Part shown: in pieces, positions 33,133 to 42,072 of the stretch | Position numbering within the stretch: position 1 is the stretch's first letter | Layout of the letters: the number at the start of each line of letters is the position of its first letter | Source of the DNA: UBA9732 sp963649615 | Lineage (GTDB): Bacteria; Spirochaetota; Spirochaetia; Sphaerochaetales; Sphaerochaetaceae | Length of the DNA: 64,000 nt | Reading direction: 5' to 3' | NCBI GenBank assembly: GCA_963649615.1 | Contig: CAVJIN010000004.1 | Span: 1 to 64,000, forward strand | Notes under the pieces: generated by a model | Seen by the model: the letters and a program-made list of their open reading frames with translations, nothing else | What the model was told of the DNA's origin: nothing | Database searches by the model: none | Position numbers and translations under genes: made by a program

Positions 33133-34509
33133 ATGGCCAGTCAAGTTGTGATGCCAAAGCAAGGTAACAGTGTTGAATCTTGTATCATTGTTGAGTGGAA
33201 AAAAAAGGAAGGCGAGCCTATTTCAGTGGGCGATATCATTTGTGAAGCAGAGACCGATAAATCAACCATAGAGGTTGAGTCTACCGCAGAAGGAACCTTA
33301 CTTAAGTTATTATATGAAGAAGGGGACGAGGTTCCTGTTATGTTGCCTATAGCTATTGTTGGGCAAGTTGGTGAAGATATAAGTGCTTTGGCACCCAGCT
33401 CACAAGGAGCAACTTCACAAGCACCAATTTCACAGGCCATAAATGAAAACTCAAAAGAAGAACCAAAGAAAGAAGCAGAGGCACATGTTGCACATACTTT
33501 AAGTACTCAAGATTTAAGAACCCAAGAAGCTGTAGGTTCTTCTCCACGAGCAAGAAACCTAGCTAAGGAAGCCGGGCTAGATATATCTTCAATTCCGGCC
33601 TCTGGACCAAAAGGAAATGTTGTTGAAAGAGACGTAAAGGAAGCAATGAAGAGGACGCAACCTTTAACTCCACTTGCCAAGGAATTTGTTGCATCTCAAG
33701 AAATTGGTAGTATTCCAGTTGTGGGCCATGGCATTGGAGGCAGAATTCTTGCAAGTGATCTTTGCAAGGCTCCTGCGTCAAGTTCTTCCTGCACGGAAGC
33801 AACAGCTTCATGTGAATTTGAAGATATTCCAGTTAAGGGCATTAGAAAGGTCACAGCTTCACGCATGTACCAGTCTCTTAACAGCACAGCACAGCTTACC
33901 CTCATGACTTATGCCGATGCCAGAAAGCTAAAAGCTTTAAGAAAAGTTTTTAAGTCTGCAAACGAATCTTTGCAAGTTGGTGCCATAACAATAAATGACC
34001 TAGTCATGTTTGCTGTTTCAAGAACGCTTGTAGATTTCCCAAATTTGAATGCACATTGGTTGGGCGATAAGATTAGAGTGTTCTCTAATGTCCATCTTGG
34101 AATGGCTACAGATACAAAAAAGGGCCTCATGGTTCCTGTAATTAGAAATGCAAATCTTCTTACATTAAAAGAAATTAGTATGGAATCTAAAAGGTTGGGT
34201 TCTCTTTGTCATGAAGGCAAGGCTCAACCAGATGATTTGACAGGTTCAACCTTTACGGTTTCAAACGTTGGATCCTTTGGCATTGAAACATTCACTCCGG
34301 TTCTAAATGTTCCAGAAGTTGCAATTCTTGGAGTTGGAGCAATTGTATTAAAGAATGTTGAAGAAAATGGAGAGACAGTTGTTAGGGAGAGTATTGGTCT
34401 TTCTCTTACTATTGATCATCAAGCTGTAGATGGTGCTCCAGGTGCAAGATTCCTGAAGGCATTGTGTGAAAACATAGCAAATATAGATGTGCTATTGGCA
34501 TCGGTTTAA
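33133..34509 (+). CDS. 2-oxoacid/acetoin-type dehydrogenase E2 (dihydrolipoyl acyltransferase)
   Basis: E2 core of a multienzyme complex, 458 residues. The order is a lipoyl domain (lipoyl-lysine K43 in ETDKST), an Ala/Ser/Pro-rich linker, a peripheral-subunit-binding domain (SPRARNLAKEAGLDISSIPA), a second partial binding-domain-like stretch near 180-210, and a CAT-like acyltransferase domain with H429 and D433 in DHQAVDG. It accepts the acyl group from E1 and passes it to CoA. It sits 52 nt after fucI and 11 nt before the E3 gene, so the complex appears dedicated to sugar catabolism. Confidence 0.92.
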   Translation: MASQVVMPKQGNSVESCIIVEWKKKEGEPISVGDIICEAETDKSTIEVESTAEGTLLKLLYEEGDEVPVMLPIAIVGQVGEDISALAPSSQGATSQAPISQAINENSKEEPKKEAEAHVAHTLSTQDLRTQEAVGSSPRARNLAKEAGLDISSIPASGPKGNVVERDVKEAMKRTQPLTPLAKEFVASQEIGSIPVVGHGIGGRILASDLCKAPASSSSCTEATASCEFEDIPVKGIRKVTASRMYQSLNSTAQLTLMTYADARKLKALRKVFKSANESLQVGAITINDLVMFAVSRTLVDFPNLNAHWLGDKIRVFSNVHLGMATDTKKGLMVPVIRNANLLTLKEISMESKRLGSLCHEGKAQPDDLTGSTFTVSNVGSFGIETFTPVLNVPEVAILGVGAIVLKNVEENGETVVRESIGLSLTIDHQAVDGAPGARFLKALCENIANIDVLLASV

Positions 34510-34520
34510 GGTGGTAGTTT

Positions 34521-35870
34521 ATGGAAAAGTATGACCTTATAGTTGTAGGAGCTGGCCCTGGCGGATATGTTGCCGCTCAGCGTGCAGGAGAGCTTGGAAA
34601 GAAAGTCCTTCTTGTTGAAAAAGAAAATTTGGGTGGGGTGTGTACAAATAGGGGATGCATCCCAACCAAGAGCTTATTAAATAGTGCAAAACAATATCTT
34701 CATGCAAAAGAAGCCCTGAAGTTTGGCGTTCATTGCCAAGATGTTAGTTTTAATCTCTCAGAGGCAATGAAGTGGAAGATGGAAACAATTGAGACTCTTA
34801 GAGGAGGAATTGCCTTCCTAATGAAGTCAAACAAAGTTGATGTTGCTTTTGGAGAGGCTGTCTTTGAAGACAATCATCATGTAAAAGTTAAAGATGCAGT
34901 CTATGAGACTGATTACATAATTCTTGCAACAGGAAGTTCTCCTTTTATTCCTCCAATTGAAGGATCAAGAGGGGCAAATGTTGTAACTAGTGATGAAATT
35001 CTTGAACTCAAAGAGATTCCCAAAAGACTTGCTGTTATAGGTGGAGGCGTTATTGGCATTGAATTTGCATCGTTTTTTTCTTTATTGGGAACAAAAGTTG
35101 ATGTAATTGAAATGATGCCAGAGATCCTTCCTATGATGGATGGGGAATTCTCTAAGATTTTAAGAAGAGAAATGAAGACTGTAGATTTTCATCTTGGCTG
35201 TAAAGTCACAAAAGTTATTGAAAACGGTGTTGTTTTCCTTAACGCAAAAGGTGAAGAAGAAAAAGTTGAATGTGATTTAGTGTTAATGAGTGTGGGAAGA
35301 AGGGCAAATATAGCTGGTCTTGAGCCTCTAAACCTACACATAGAAAGAGGCGCAGTTGTAGTTGATGAAACCATGCAGTCAAATGTTTCAAACATTTATG
35401 CTATTGGAGACATAAACGCAAAAAGTCAGCTTGCACATAGTGCATCTAGAATGGCAGACGTTGCTGTTGACAATATTTTTGGCAAGCATGCTCAAGTTAT
35501 GCGCTACAATGCCATTCCTTGGGCTGTTTATGGAAGCCCAGAGGCTGCTGGTTGTGGTTTAACTGAAAATGCTGCAAAGGCATTGGGAAAACAAGTCAAG
35601 TCAGCAACTGTTCAAATGAGAGCAAATGGAAGGTTTTTAGCAGAGAACGGCAAACGTGCTACGGGTCTTGTAAAAGTTGTTGCAGAATCTGAAACAGGCG
35701 CAATTTTAGGTGTTCATTTGCTTGGACCATACTCAAGTGAGATGATCTGGGGAGCTAGTGCATTAATAGAAGCCGAGCTAAGAGTTCAGGATGTTGCTGA
35801 GGTTGTGTTCCCACATCCTAGTGTTTCTGAACTTATTAAAGATGCGTGTAGCGAAATTCTTAGGGGGTAA
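34521..35870 (+). CDS. Dihydrolipoyl dehydrogenase (E3)
   Basis: FAD- and NAD-dependent disulfide oxidoreductase of 449 residues that reoxidises the lipoyl group. FAD site GAGPGGYVAAQRA, redox-active C41 and C46 (VCTNRGCIPTKS), NAD site GGGVIGIEFASFF, AIGDINAKSQLAH and the catalytic pair H432/E437 in HPSVSEL near the C-terminus. The stop is 4 nt before the E1 start. It lacks an N-terminal lipoyl domain. Confidence 0.93.
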   Translation: MEKYDLIVVGAGPGGYVAAQRAGELGKKVLLVEKENLGGVCTNRGCIPTKSLLNSAKQYLHAKEALKFGVHCQDVSFNLSEAMKWKMETIETLRGGIAFLMKSNKVDVAFGEAVFEDNHHVKVKDAVYETDYIILATGSSPFIPPIEGSRGANVVTSDEILELKEIPKRLAVIGGGVIGIEFASFFSLLGTKVDVIEMMPEILPMMDGEFSKILRREMKTVDFHLGCKVTKVIENGVVFLNAKGEEEKVECDLVLMSVGRRANIAGLEPLNLHIERGAVVVDETMQSNVSNIYAIGDINAKSQLAHSASRMADVAVDNIFGKHAQVMRYNAIPWAVYGSPEAAGCGLTENAAKALGKQVKSATVQMRANGRFLAENGKRATGLVKVVAESETGAILGVHLLGPYSSEMIWGASALIEAELRVQDVAEVVFPHPSVSELIKDACSEILRG

Positions 35871-35874
35871 CGAG

Positions 35875-38331
35875 ATGTCTAAATATGTTGAGGATTTTAA
35901 ACCTGCAGAACTCAGGAAGGCAGAGGTTGTTAAAGGTAAGGATATTCCTGTAAACCAATACAAGAGTGATTTCAAGAAAGAACTCAAGAAATATGGAAAA
36001 GAACGTCTTATAAGAGTTTACTATGACATGCTTGTCATAAGAGAATTTGAGACAATGCTAGACAGCATAAAGAAAGAAGGTGTCTATCAAGGGGTTAAGT
36101 TTAACCACAAAGGACCTGCCCATCTTTCTGCTGGTCAAGAAAGCGCTTGTGTTGGACAAGCTATGAATTTGGGACCAGAAGATTTTATTTTTGGTTCTCA
36201 TAGAAGCCACGGTGAAATTATTGCAAAGTGTTTGTCTGCAATTGAAAAGATGGAAGACAAAGAAATTGAGCAAATAATTAAAGAGTTCAATGATGGTGAG
36301 ACCTATGCTGTTGTTGAGAAATACTTTAAGGGCAAGAACGTAAAAGACACAGCAGAGAATTTTGTTCTTTATGGTGCTTTGGCTGAAATTTATGCAAAGC
36401 GTACTGGTTTCTCCAGAGGGCTTGGTGGCTCAATGCATACCTTCTTTGCCCCATTTGGCTCTATGCCTAACAATGCTATTGTTGGTGGAAGTGGAACTAT
36501 TGCATTTGGCTCAGCGTTGTTTAAGAAAATTAACCATAAGAAGGGAATTGTTATTGGCAATATTGGTGATGGTGCTATGGCTAGAGGTCCTGTTTGGGAA
36601 GCTTTGGTTATGAGTGCTATGGATCAGTATAGAACCTTGTGGAAAGAAAACCCGGGCAATCCTCCATATATGCTCAATGTGTTTGACAACTTCTATGCTA
36701 TGGGTGGCCAGCCAATTGGCGAGACCATGGGTTATGGAATGCCTGCAAGAGTTGGTCTTGGGGTAAACCCTGAGGGAATGCATGTTGAACGTGTAGATGG
36801 CTTTAATCCTTTGGCAGTTGCAGATGCTATTGAACGCAAGAAAAAACTTCTCCTTAAGGGCGAAGGACCTGTGATGCTGGATACTATTACATATCGGTTT
36901 AGTGGACACAGCCCATCAGATGCAATGACTTATAGGACAAAAGAAGAGCTTGAAGCGTTTAAAGAACAGGATCCAATTAAAGCATATGGGCAATATCTTG
37001 TTGATAATGGCCTTGTAGTGGATGAAGACCTCAAGAAAATGGACGAAATCATCAAAGATAAGATGCACACAACTATTTCAATTGTTGTGGATGATGAAAT
37101 ATCTCCAATTATTGAGCCAACTTTCATTGAAAATGTTATGTTTAGCAATACAAATACCCCGGCCATGCAAGAGGGAAAGAGTGAACTTCTTCAGCCAATT
37201 GAAGAAAATCCACGTGTTAAGCAAATTGCAGGAAGAAATAGATATGCTTTTGATGAGAATGGAAAAGCGTATCCAGCTGCCAAGCAGTATCAATACAGAG
37301 ATGCTGTCTTTGAGGCAATGCTTCATAGATTTGTAAATGACCCTTCAATGATAGCATATGGTGAAGACCACAGAGATTGGGGTGGGGCTTTTGCTTGCTA
37401 TAGAGGACTTACAGAGCTTCTTCCTTATCACAGGTTCTTCAATTCTCCAATCAGTGAGGCTGCAATTGTTGGTAGTGGTGTAGGTTATGCAATGTCTGGT
37501 GGACGTGCCGTTGTTGAACTTATGTATTGTGATTTCTTGGGGTGTGCAGGTGACGAAGTCTTTAACCAAATGCCAAAATGGCAGGCCATGAGTGCCGGAG
37601 TTCTTAAGATGCCTCTTGTTTTGAGAGTTTCTGTTGGTAATAAGTATGGTGCTCAGCATTCTCAGGAATGGACGTCAATGGTTTCATGTGTTCCTGGTCT
37701 TAAAGCTGCATATCCAGCAACTCCTTATGATGTAAAGGGTATTTTAAACGTTGCTCTTAGAGGAACAGATCCATTTGTATTCTTTGAGAGTCAAAAACTA
37801 TATGGAAAGGGTGAAGAGTTCCACAAAGAGGGAGTCCCTGAAGGTTACTATGAAATTCCTGAAGGTGAACCAGATGTAAAACTTGAAGGTGATGACATTA
37901 CAATTATTGCTTTAGGCCCATCTCTTTATACTGCAATGTCAGCTGCGCAAGAACTTACTAAGTATGAACTTAAGGCAGAGGTCATAGATCTTCGTTGGAT
38001 AAATCCTCTTAGATATGAGAAGCTTGTTGCCTCTGTTAACAAAACTGGTCGTTGTGTTCTTGTTACTGACAGTGCAGAAAGAGGTAGCTATATGCATACT
38101 GTTGCATCAAATCTTGATAGACTCTGTTTTGGCAAACTTGATGCTCCTTGTGTTGTTGTTGGCTCCAGAAACTGGATTACACCTCCTGCAGAGATGGAAG
38201 AATATTATTTTGCTCATACCGTGGATATTCTCGATTCTATACATGAGCAAATTATTCCTCTAAATGGATATATCCCTAAATCAAACAGAAATGATGTGGA
38301 GTTCCTTAGAACTCAAATGAAGGGAGTTTGA
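35875..38331 (+). CDS. Fused E1 alpha-beta subunit, thiamine-dependent dehydrogenase
   Basis: Single 818-residue chain joining E1-alpha (about 1-460) and E1-beta (about 468-818). The alpha half has HRSHG at 109, GGSMH at 184-188, thiamine-diphosphate motif GDGAMARG from 231, and the loop YRFSGHSPSDAMTYRT. The beta half has YGEDHRDWGGAF, SPISEAAIVGSGVGYAM and VVELMYCDF. Between HRSHG and GGSMH are about 70 residues where ordinary E1-alpha chains have under 30, so there is an insertion of about 45 residues near the active-site entrance. The start at 35875 follows AGGGGG. Acetoin- or oxoacid-type cleavage is inferred, and the substrate is not established. Confidence 0.88.
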   Translation: MSKYVEDFKPAELRKAEVVKGKDIPVNQYKSDFKKELKKYGKERLIRVYYDMLVIREFETMLDSIKKEGVYQGVKFNHKGPAHLSAGQESACVGQAMNLGPEDFIFGSHRSHGEIIAKCLSAIEKMEDKEIEQIIKEFNDGETYAVVEKYFKGKNVKDTAENFVLYGALAEIYAKRTGFSRGLGGSMHTFFAPFGSMPNNAIVGGSGTIAFGSALFKKINHKKGIVIGNIGDGAMARGPVWEALVMSAMDQYRTLWKENPGNPPYMLNVFDNFYAMGGQPIGETMGYGMPARVGLGVNPEGMHVERVDGFNPLAVADAIERKKKLLLKGEGPVMLDTITYRFSGHSPSDAMTYRTKEELEAFKEQDPIKAYGQYLVDNGLVVDEDLKKMDEIIKDKMHTTISIVVDDEISPIIEPTFIENVMFSNTNTPAMQEGKSELLQPIEENPRVKQIAGRNRYAFDENGKAYPAAKQYQYRDAVFEAMLHRFVNDPSMIAYGEDHRDWGGAFACYRGLTELLPYHRFFNSPISEAAIVGSGVGYAMSGGRAVVELMYCDFLGCAGDEVFNQMPKWQAMSAGVLKMPLVLRVSVGNKYGAQHSQEWTSMVSCVPGLKAAYPATPYDVKGILNVALRGTDPFVFFESQKLYGKGEEFHKEGVPEGYYEIPEGEPDVKLEGDDITIIALGPSLYTAMSAAQELTKYELKAEVIDLRWINPLRYEKLVASVNKTGRCVLVTDSAERGSYMHTVASNLDRLCFGKLDAPCVVVGSRNWITPPAEMEEYYFAHTVDILDSIHEQIIPLNGYIPKSNRNDVEFLRTQMKGV

Positions 38332-39671
38332 TGATGGAATCTTACAAGACTCTACAGCCTGATTTAAACGATAAAAACTACGAAAAACGTATTCAAGTTG
38401 CAAGAGTCTTGGGTAAAGAAATCCAAGACGGACGTCTTACAAGAACTGTTCTAGAAGAAGTGAACAACCATGTTCACACAACCTATTCTTTTTCTCCATA
38501 CGAGCCTGCTCTTGCTGCTTTCAAAGCATGGGAAGCAGGCTTGGGGATTGTTGGCTCTATAGATCACGACAGCATAGGGGCCGCACGGGAACTTCTAGAA
38601 TGTACACAATACTTTGGATTAGCCTCAACAGTTGGCTTTGAGCTTAGAGCTAGTTTTTTGCGCACCCCATTTGGCACTAATAGGCTTAACAATCCCGATT
38701 CTCTTGGCCTTGGATACATGTGCATACATGGTATTCCCAACGGAAAACTTGATGCCTGTAGGGATTTTCTACGTCCAATTTGTGAAGCGAGAGGACTGCG
38801 CAATAGACAGATGGTGGATAAGTTAAATTCTCTAGGCCTAGGTTTTAATATAGACTACGAGAAAGAAGTTCTTCCTTTATCAAGGCATGAAGAGGGGGGT
38901 TCAGTTACAGAACGCCATATTCTTTATGCTGTGGCTCTTAAGCTAATTAATAAGTATGGAAAAGGGGAAGGGATAATATTGTATTTGGAGGATTCCTTAG
39001 GCCTTTCTTTGCAAGAAAAGCAAAAAAGATATCTTTTAGATACAAATAATCCGCATTACGCATACGACCTTCTTGGTATTCTAAAAAGCAATCTTGTTTC
39101 TTCCTTTTTTATTCAACCAAATGAAAAAGAATGTCCAGATGTCAAGGAAGTTGTTTCCTTCTCTACTTCTATTGGTGCTATTCCCGCCTACGCTTATCTT
39201 GGTGATGTAGAAGACTCTAAGACTGGAGATAAGAAAGCTCAGCAATTTGAAGATTCTTACATAGATGAGTTTATCCCATATCTTTCAAGCATTGGTTTTA
39301 AGGCTGTGACTTTCATGCCACCAAGAAATTCAGAGGCTCAAATAAAAAAGATTGTTAAACTTTGTAGAGAGAACAATCTTATGCAAATAAGTGGTGTTGA
39401 TGTTAATTCTAGTAGGCAAAGTTTTAATTGTCCTGAACTTCTGAATCCCGCATGTTCTCATCTTGTAGATTCGGCTTGGGCATTAGTTGCACATGAGAAG
39501 TTATCAACTATAAACCCAAATTATGGTTTGTTTTCTAATTCCAATCCAATGAGAGATTTGGATTTGGAAAGCAGAATAAAAAAGTATGCGGAGCTTGGAA
39601 GAAAGCTTAATCATTTTAATGTTTTAGAAAGTGCAAGAAAACTTTCAGAGGGGGTATTATGGAGCATTTAG
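38331..39671 (+). CDS. PHP-domain metal-dependent hydrolase, unknown substrate
   Basis: Protein of about 446 residues. The N-terminal PHP metal site is seen as NNHVHTTYSFSPYEP (H47, H49), then GSIDHDS (His) and VGFELRA (Glu). Later SGVDVNSSR may give the last ligands. The middle and C-terminal parts are not recognised. Most PHP proteins are phosphoesterases. Two adjacent ATGs (38331, 38334) follow AGGGAG and overlap the E1 stop, so either may be used. The next gene overlaps its end by 13 bp. Its fixed place in the fucose operon suggests a role in the same pathway, but I cannot assign the step. Confidence 0.72.
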   Translation: MMESYKTLQPDLNDKNYEKRIQVARVLGKEIQDGRLTRTVLEEVNNHVHTTYSFSPYEPALAAFKAWEAGLGIVGSIDHDSIGAARELLECTQYFGLASTVGFELRASFLRTPFGTNRLNNPDSLGLGYMCIHGIPNGKLDACRDFLRPICEARGLRNRQMVDKLNSLGLGFNIDYEKEVLPLSRHEEGGSVTERHILYAVALKLINKYGKGEGIILYLEDSLGLSLQEKQKRYLLDTNNPHYAYDLLGILKSNLVSSFFIQPNEKECPDVKEVVSFSTSIGAIPAYAYLGDVEDSKTGDKKAQQFEDSYIDEFIPYLSSIGFKAVTFMPPRNSEAQIKKIVKLCRENNLMQISGVDVNSSRQSFNCPELLNPACSHLVDSAWALVAHEKLSTINPNYGLFSNSNPMRDLDLESRIKKYAELGRKLNHFNVLESARKLSEGVLWSI

Positions 39672-40777
39672 CAGCATATATAAGAGGATTAACTTTTAAT
39701 GGAAGTAGGTGCCTTTTTGTTAAGACCCTTGAGATGAATTTGGATAAAACAACACCCTCATTATTACTTAATGGTGAAAAAAATGAGTGGAATAAAGCAT
39801 TTGGGGACTTTATTTCTAAAGGACACTATCCTGCAACAATAGCAGTAGAGGGTTCAGATTTAGTTTTTGGACTTGGTTCTACGTACAATGAAGCCTGTAA
39901 AGGAGAAGGAGTTTCTGTCAAACCTACTAAGGATGTAAAACTTGGCCGTGACAAAGTTGTCAGTGGAAAAGTTGCTCTTGTTACAGGTGGTGCTCAAGGT
40001 TTTGGAGAAGGCATTGTTAGAAGTCTTGTCCAAAATGGAGCTTTTGTTTTCATTGCCGATATGAACATTGAAGGAGCAACACGTCTAGCTAATGAATTAA
40101 ATGAAGAGGCAAAAACAACAGTTGCTCTTGGAGTTGCCGTTAATGTCTGTGATGAAGATGCAGTAATAAAGATGATGGATTTTGTAGAGCAAGAAACTGG
40201 CTCGTTAGACATTTTTGTAAGTAATGCGGGTGTTTTAAGGGCAGGTAGTGTAAAAGAAATGCCTCTCAAAGATTTTGAGCTTGTTACAAACATAGACTAT
40301 AAGGGCTTCTTTATTTGCGCCAAACATTCCAGTAGACAAATGGCAGTACAGCACGAGGCGGCAAAAGATCTCTTGACAGATTTAATAGTCATTTCTTCTA
40401 AGAGTGGGCTTGAGGGTTCTAATAAAAATGGAGCCTATGCAGGAGCAAAATTTGGTGTAATTGGATTGGCTCAGAGTTTTGCGTTAGAACTTGTAAAAGA
40501 TGGAATAAAAGTTAATGCAATATGTCCAGGAAACTTCTTAGATGGTCCACTTTGGAGTGATCCAGTCAGAGGATTATTTGTTCAATACTTGAATACCGGA
40601 AAAGTTCCAGGAGCAAAAACAGTTGCAGATGTAAGAAAATATTACGAGTCCAAAGTTCCAATGGGAAGAGGTTGTACTTCAGATGATGTAATGAGGGCAC
40701 TTTTTTACATTGTGGAGCAGGAGTATGAAACAGGCCAAGCCGTGCCAGTTACTGGCGGACAAGTAATGCTTAACTAG
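39659..40777 (+). CDS. SDR oxidoreductase, SrlD (sorbitol-6-phosphate dehydrogenase)-like
   Basis: Protein of 372 residues. A 100-residue N-terminal part of unknown fold precedes a classical short-chain dehydrogenase: nucleotide motif VTGGAQGFGEG near 107, NAG in FVSNAGVL, catalytic serine in SSKSGLEGS and Y260/K264. The C-terminal VPMGRGCTSDDVMRALFYI and TGGQVM closely resemble SrlD, which oxidises sorbitol-6-phosphate at C2. The start lies inside the end of the PHP gene after GAGGGGG. Next to a SorE-like dehydrogenase it completes the pair used in the L-sorbose pathway, which points to a polyol-phosphate intermediate here. Confidence 0.83.
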   Translation: MEHLAAYIRGLTFNGSRCLFVKTLEMNLDKTTPSLLLNGEKNEWNKAFGDFISKGHYPATIAVEGSDLVFGLGSTYNEACKGEGVSVKPTKDVKLGRDKVVSGKVALVTGGAQGFGEGIVRSLVQNGAFVFIADMNIEGATRLANELNEEAKTTVALGVAVNVCDEDAVIKMMDFVEQETGSLDIFVSNAGVLRAGSVKEMPLKDFELVTNIDYKGFFICAKHSSRQMAVQHEAAKDLLTDLIVISSKSGLEGSNKNGAYAGAKFGVIGLAQSFALELVKDGIKVNAICPGNFLDGPLWSDPVRGLFVQYLNTGKVPGAKTVADVRKYYESKVPMGRGCTSDDVMRALFYIVEQEYETGQAVPVTGGQVMLN

Positions 40778-40786
40778 GAGGATTTT

Positions 40787-42049
40787 ATGGCAGTAAAAAC
40801 TACAGCAATTAGACTTTACGGTGTAAACGATCTTAGAATGGAAACCTTTGAGTTTCCAGAAATAGCAGAGGACGAAGTTCTTCTTGAAATAGTTACAAAC
40901 TCGGTATGTATGAGTGACCACAAGGCTGCAGAGCAAGGGGCCTCGCACAAAAGAGTGCCCAACGATATTGCTCAAAATCCAATAATTGTTGGCCATGAAT
41001 TTTGCGGTAAGATTGTTCAAGTAGGTAAAAAGTGGGCCGGCGATTATCAGGTAGGACAGCTCTGTTCTATTCAGCCAGCAATCAATTATAAAGGCATGAT
41101 GCGTAATCCTGGCTATAGTTTTCCATACTGCGGAGGTTTTAGCACGTATGCAATAATTCCACCACACATTATAGAGGGTGGTGGCCTTCTGAAATACAAC
41201 GGAGAGGCCTTCTACAAGGGATCTCTTGCCGAGCCAGTAAGTTGCATTGTTGGTACTTTCCATGCAATGTACCACACAAAAGAAGGCTATTATGACCATG
41301 AAATGGGAATTGTAGAGGGCGGAAATCTTGCAATTATTGCAGGTGTAGGGCCAATGGGCCTTGGGGCTATAGACTATGCCATTCATAATCCAAGAAAGCC
41401 AGGTCTTTTGGTTGTAACGGATATTGATGATGCTAGACTTGCCCGGGCAAAAGAGCTCTTGTCTGAACAGGAAGCTGCACGCAACGGGGTGAAGCTGGTC
41501 TATCTGAACACAAAAGACGTTGCGGACCCAGTTAGTGCATTGCGTGGTTTGACAAAAGATGATCATGGCTACGACGATGTCTTGGTCATGGCACCAGTAA
41601 AGCCTCTTGTAGAGCAGGCCGATTCCATCCTCGCGCATGACGGTTGCCTTAATTTCTTCGCCGGCCCCAACAAGACCGATTTCTCAGCAATGCTAAATTT
41701 CTACAATGTCCATTATGCTTCTCATCATCTTGTTGGAACTAGCGGTGGAACTACAAGTGACATGGTTGAAGCTCTTGATATGATGTCAAAGGGACAGTTA
41801 ACTCCATCTTCAATGATTACACACATAGGAGGGTTAGACGCTGTTTCATCTACAATAATTAACCTCCCTTCAATTCCTGGTGGAAAAAAACTTATCTACA
41901 CACATATCAGAATGCCTTTAACTGCTATTGCAGACTTTGAGAGTAAGGCAAAAGAGAATCCTTTGTTTGCAGAACTCGATAGAATTGTCAAGGGACATAA
42001 AGGGTTATGGTGCGCAGAGGCTGAGAAGTATCTTCTTGAGAACGTATAG
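40787..42049 (+). CDS. Zinc-binding dehydrogenase, SorE (L-sorbose-1-phosphate reductase)-like
   Basis: Medium-chain dehydrogenase of 420 residues. Zinc ligands are C41 in SVCMSDHKAAEQG and H70/E71 in VGHEFCG. The Rossmann loop is AGVGPMGLGAIDY. The segments HKRVPNDIAQNPIIVGHEF, IQPAINYKG, GSLAEPVSCIVG and MYHTKEGYYDHEMG are characteristic of the SorE family, which reduces C2 of a ketose 1-phosphate. L-fuculose-1-phosphate is a close structural analogue. AGGAGG precedes the start. The segment around 41400-41660 is visibly richer in G and C than its surroundings. Confidence 0.85.
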   Translation: MAVKTTAIRLYGVNDLRMETFEFPEIAEDEVLLEIVTNSVCMSDHKAAEQGASHKRVPNDIAQNPIIVGHEFCGKIVQVGKKWAGDYQVGQLCSIQPAINYKGMMRNPGYSFPYCGGFSTYAIIPPHIIEGGGLLKYNGEAFYKGSLAEPVSCIVGTFHAMYHTKEGYYDHEMGIVEGGNLAIIAGVGPMGLGAIDYAIHNPRKPGLLVVTDIDDARLARAKELLSEQEAARNGVKLVYLNTKDVADPVSALRGLTKDDHGYDDVLVMAPVKPLVEQADSILAHDGCLNFFAGPNKTDFSAMLNFYNVHYASHHLVGTSGGTTSDMVEALDMMSKGQLTPSSMITHIGGLDAVSSTIINLPSIPGGKKLIYTHIRMPLTAIADFESKAKENPLFAELDRIVKGHKGLWCAEAEKYLLENV

Positions 42050-42072
42050 GTGCGTATTTAGGAGCGTATTTC

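Noticed and set aside
33133..38331. Plain housekeeping pyruvate dehydrogenase
   Set aside because: Not excluded biochemically, but the genes lie between fucI and the kinase in an operator-controlled operon, and the E1 is unusual in length and fusion, so I prefer a sugar-specific role.
40679..41638. Long open frame (319 codons) on the minus strand
   Set aside because: It is antisense to the SDR and SorE-like genes, is rich in Cys/His/Trp codons with no recognisable domain, and has no ribosome site. It is a shadow of the coding strand.
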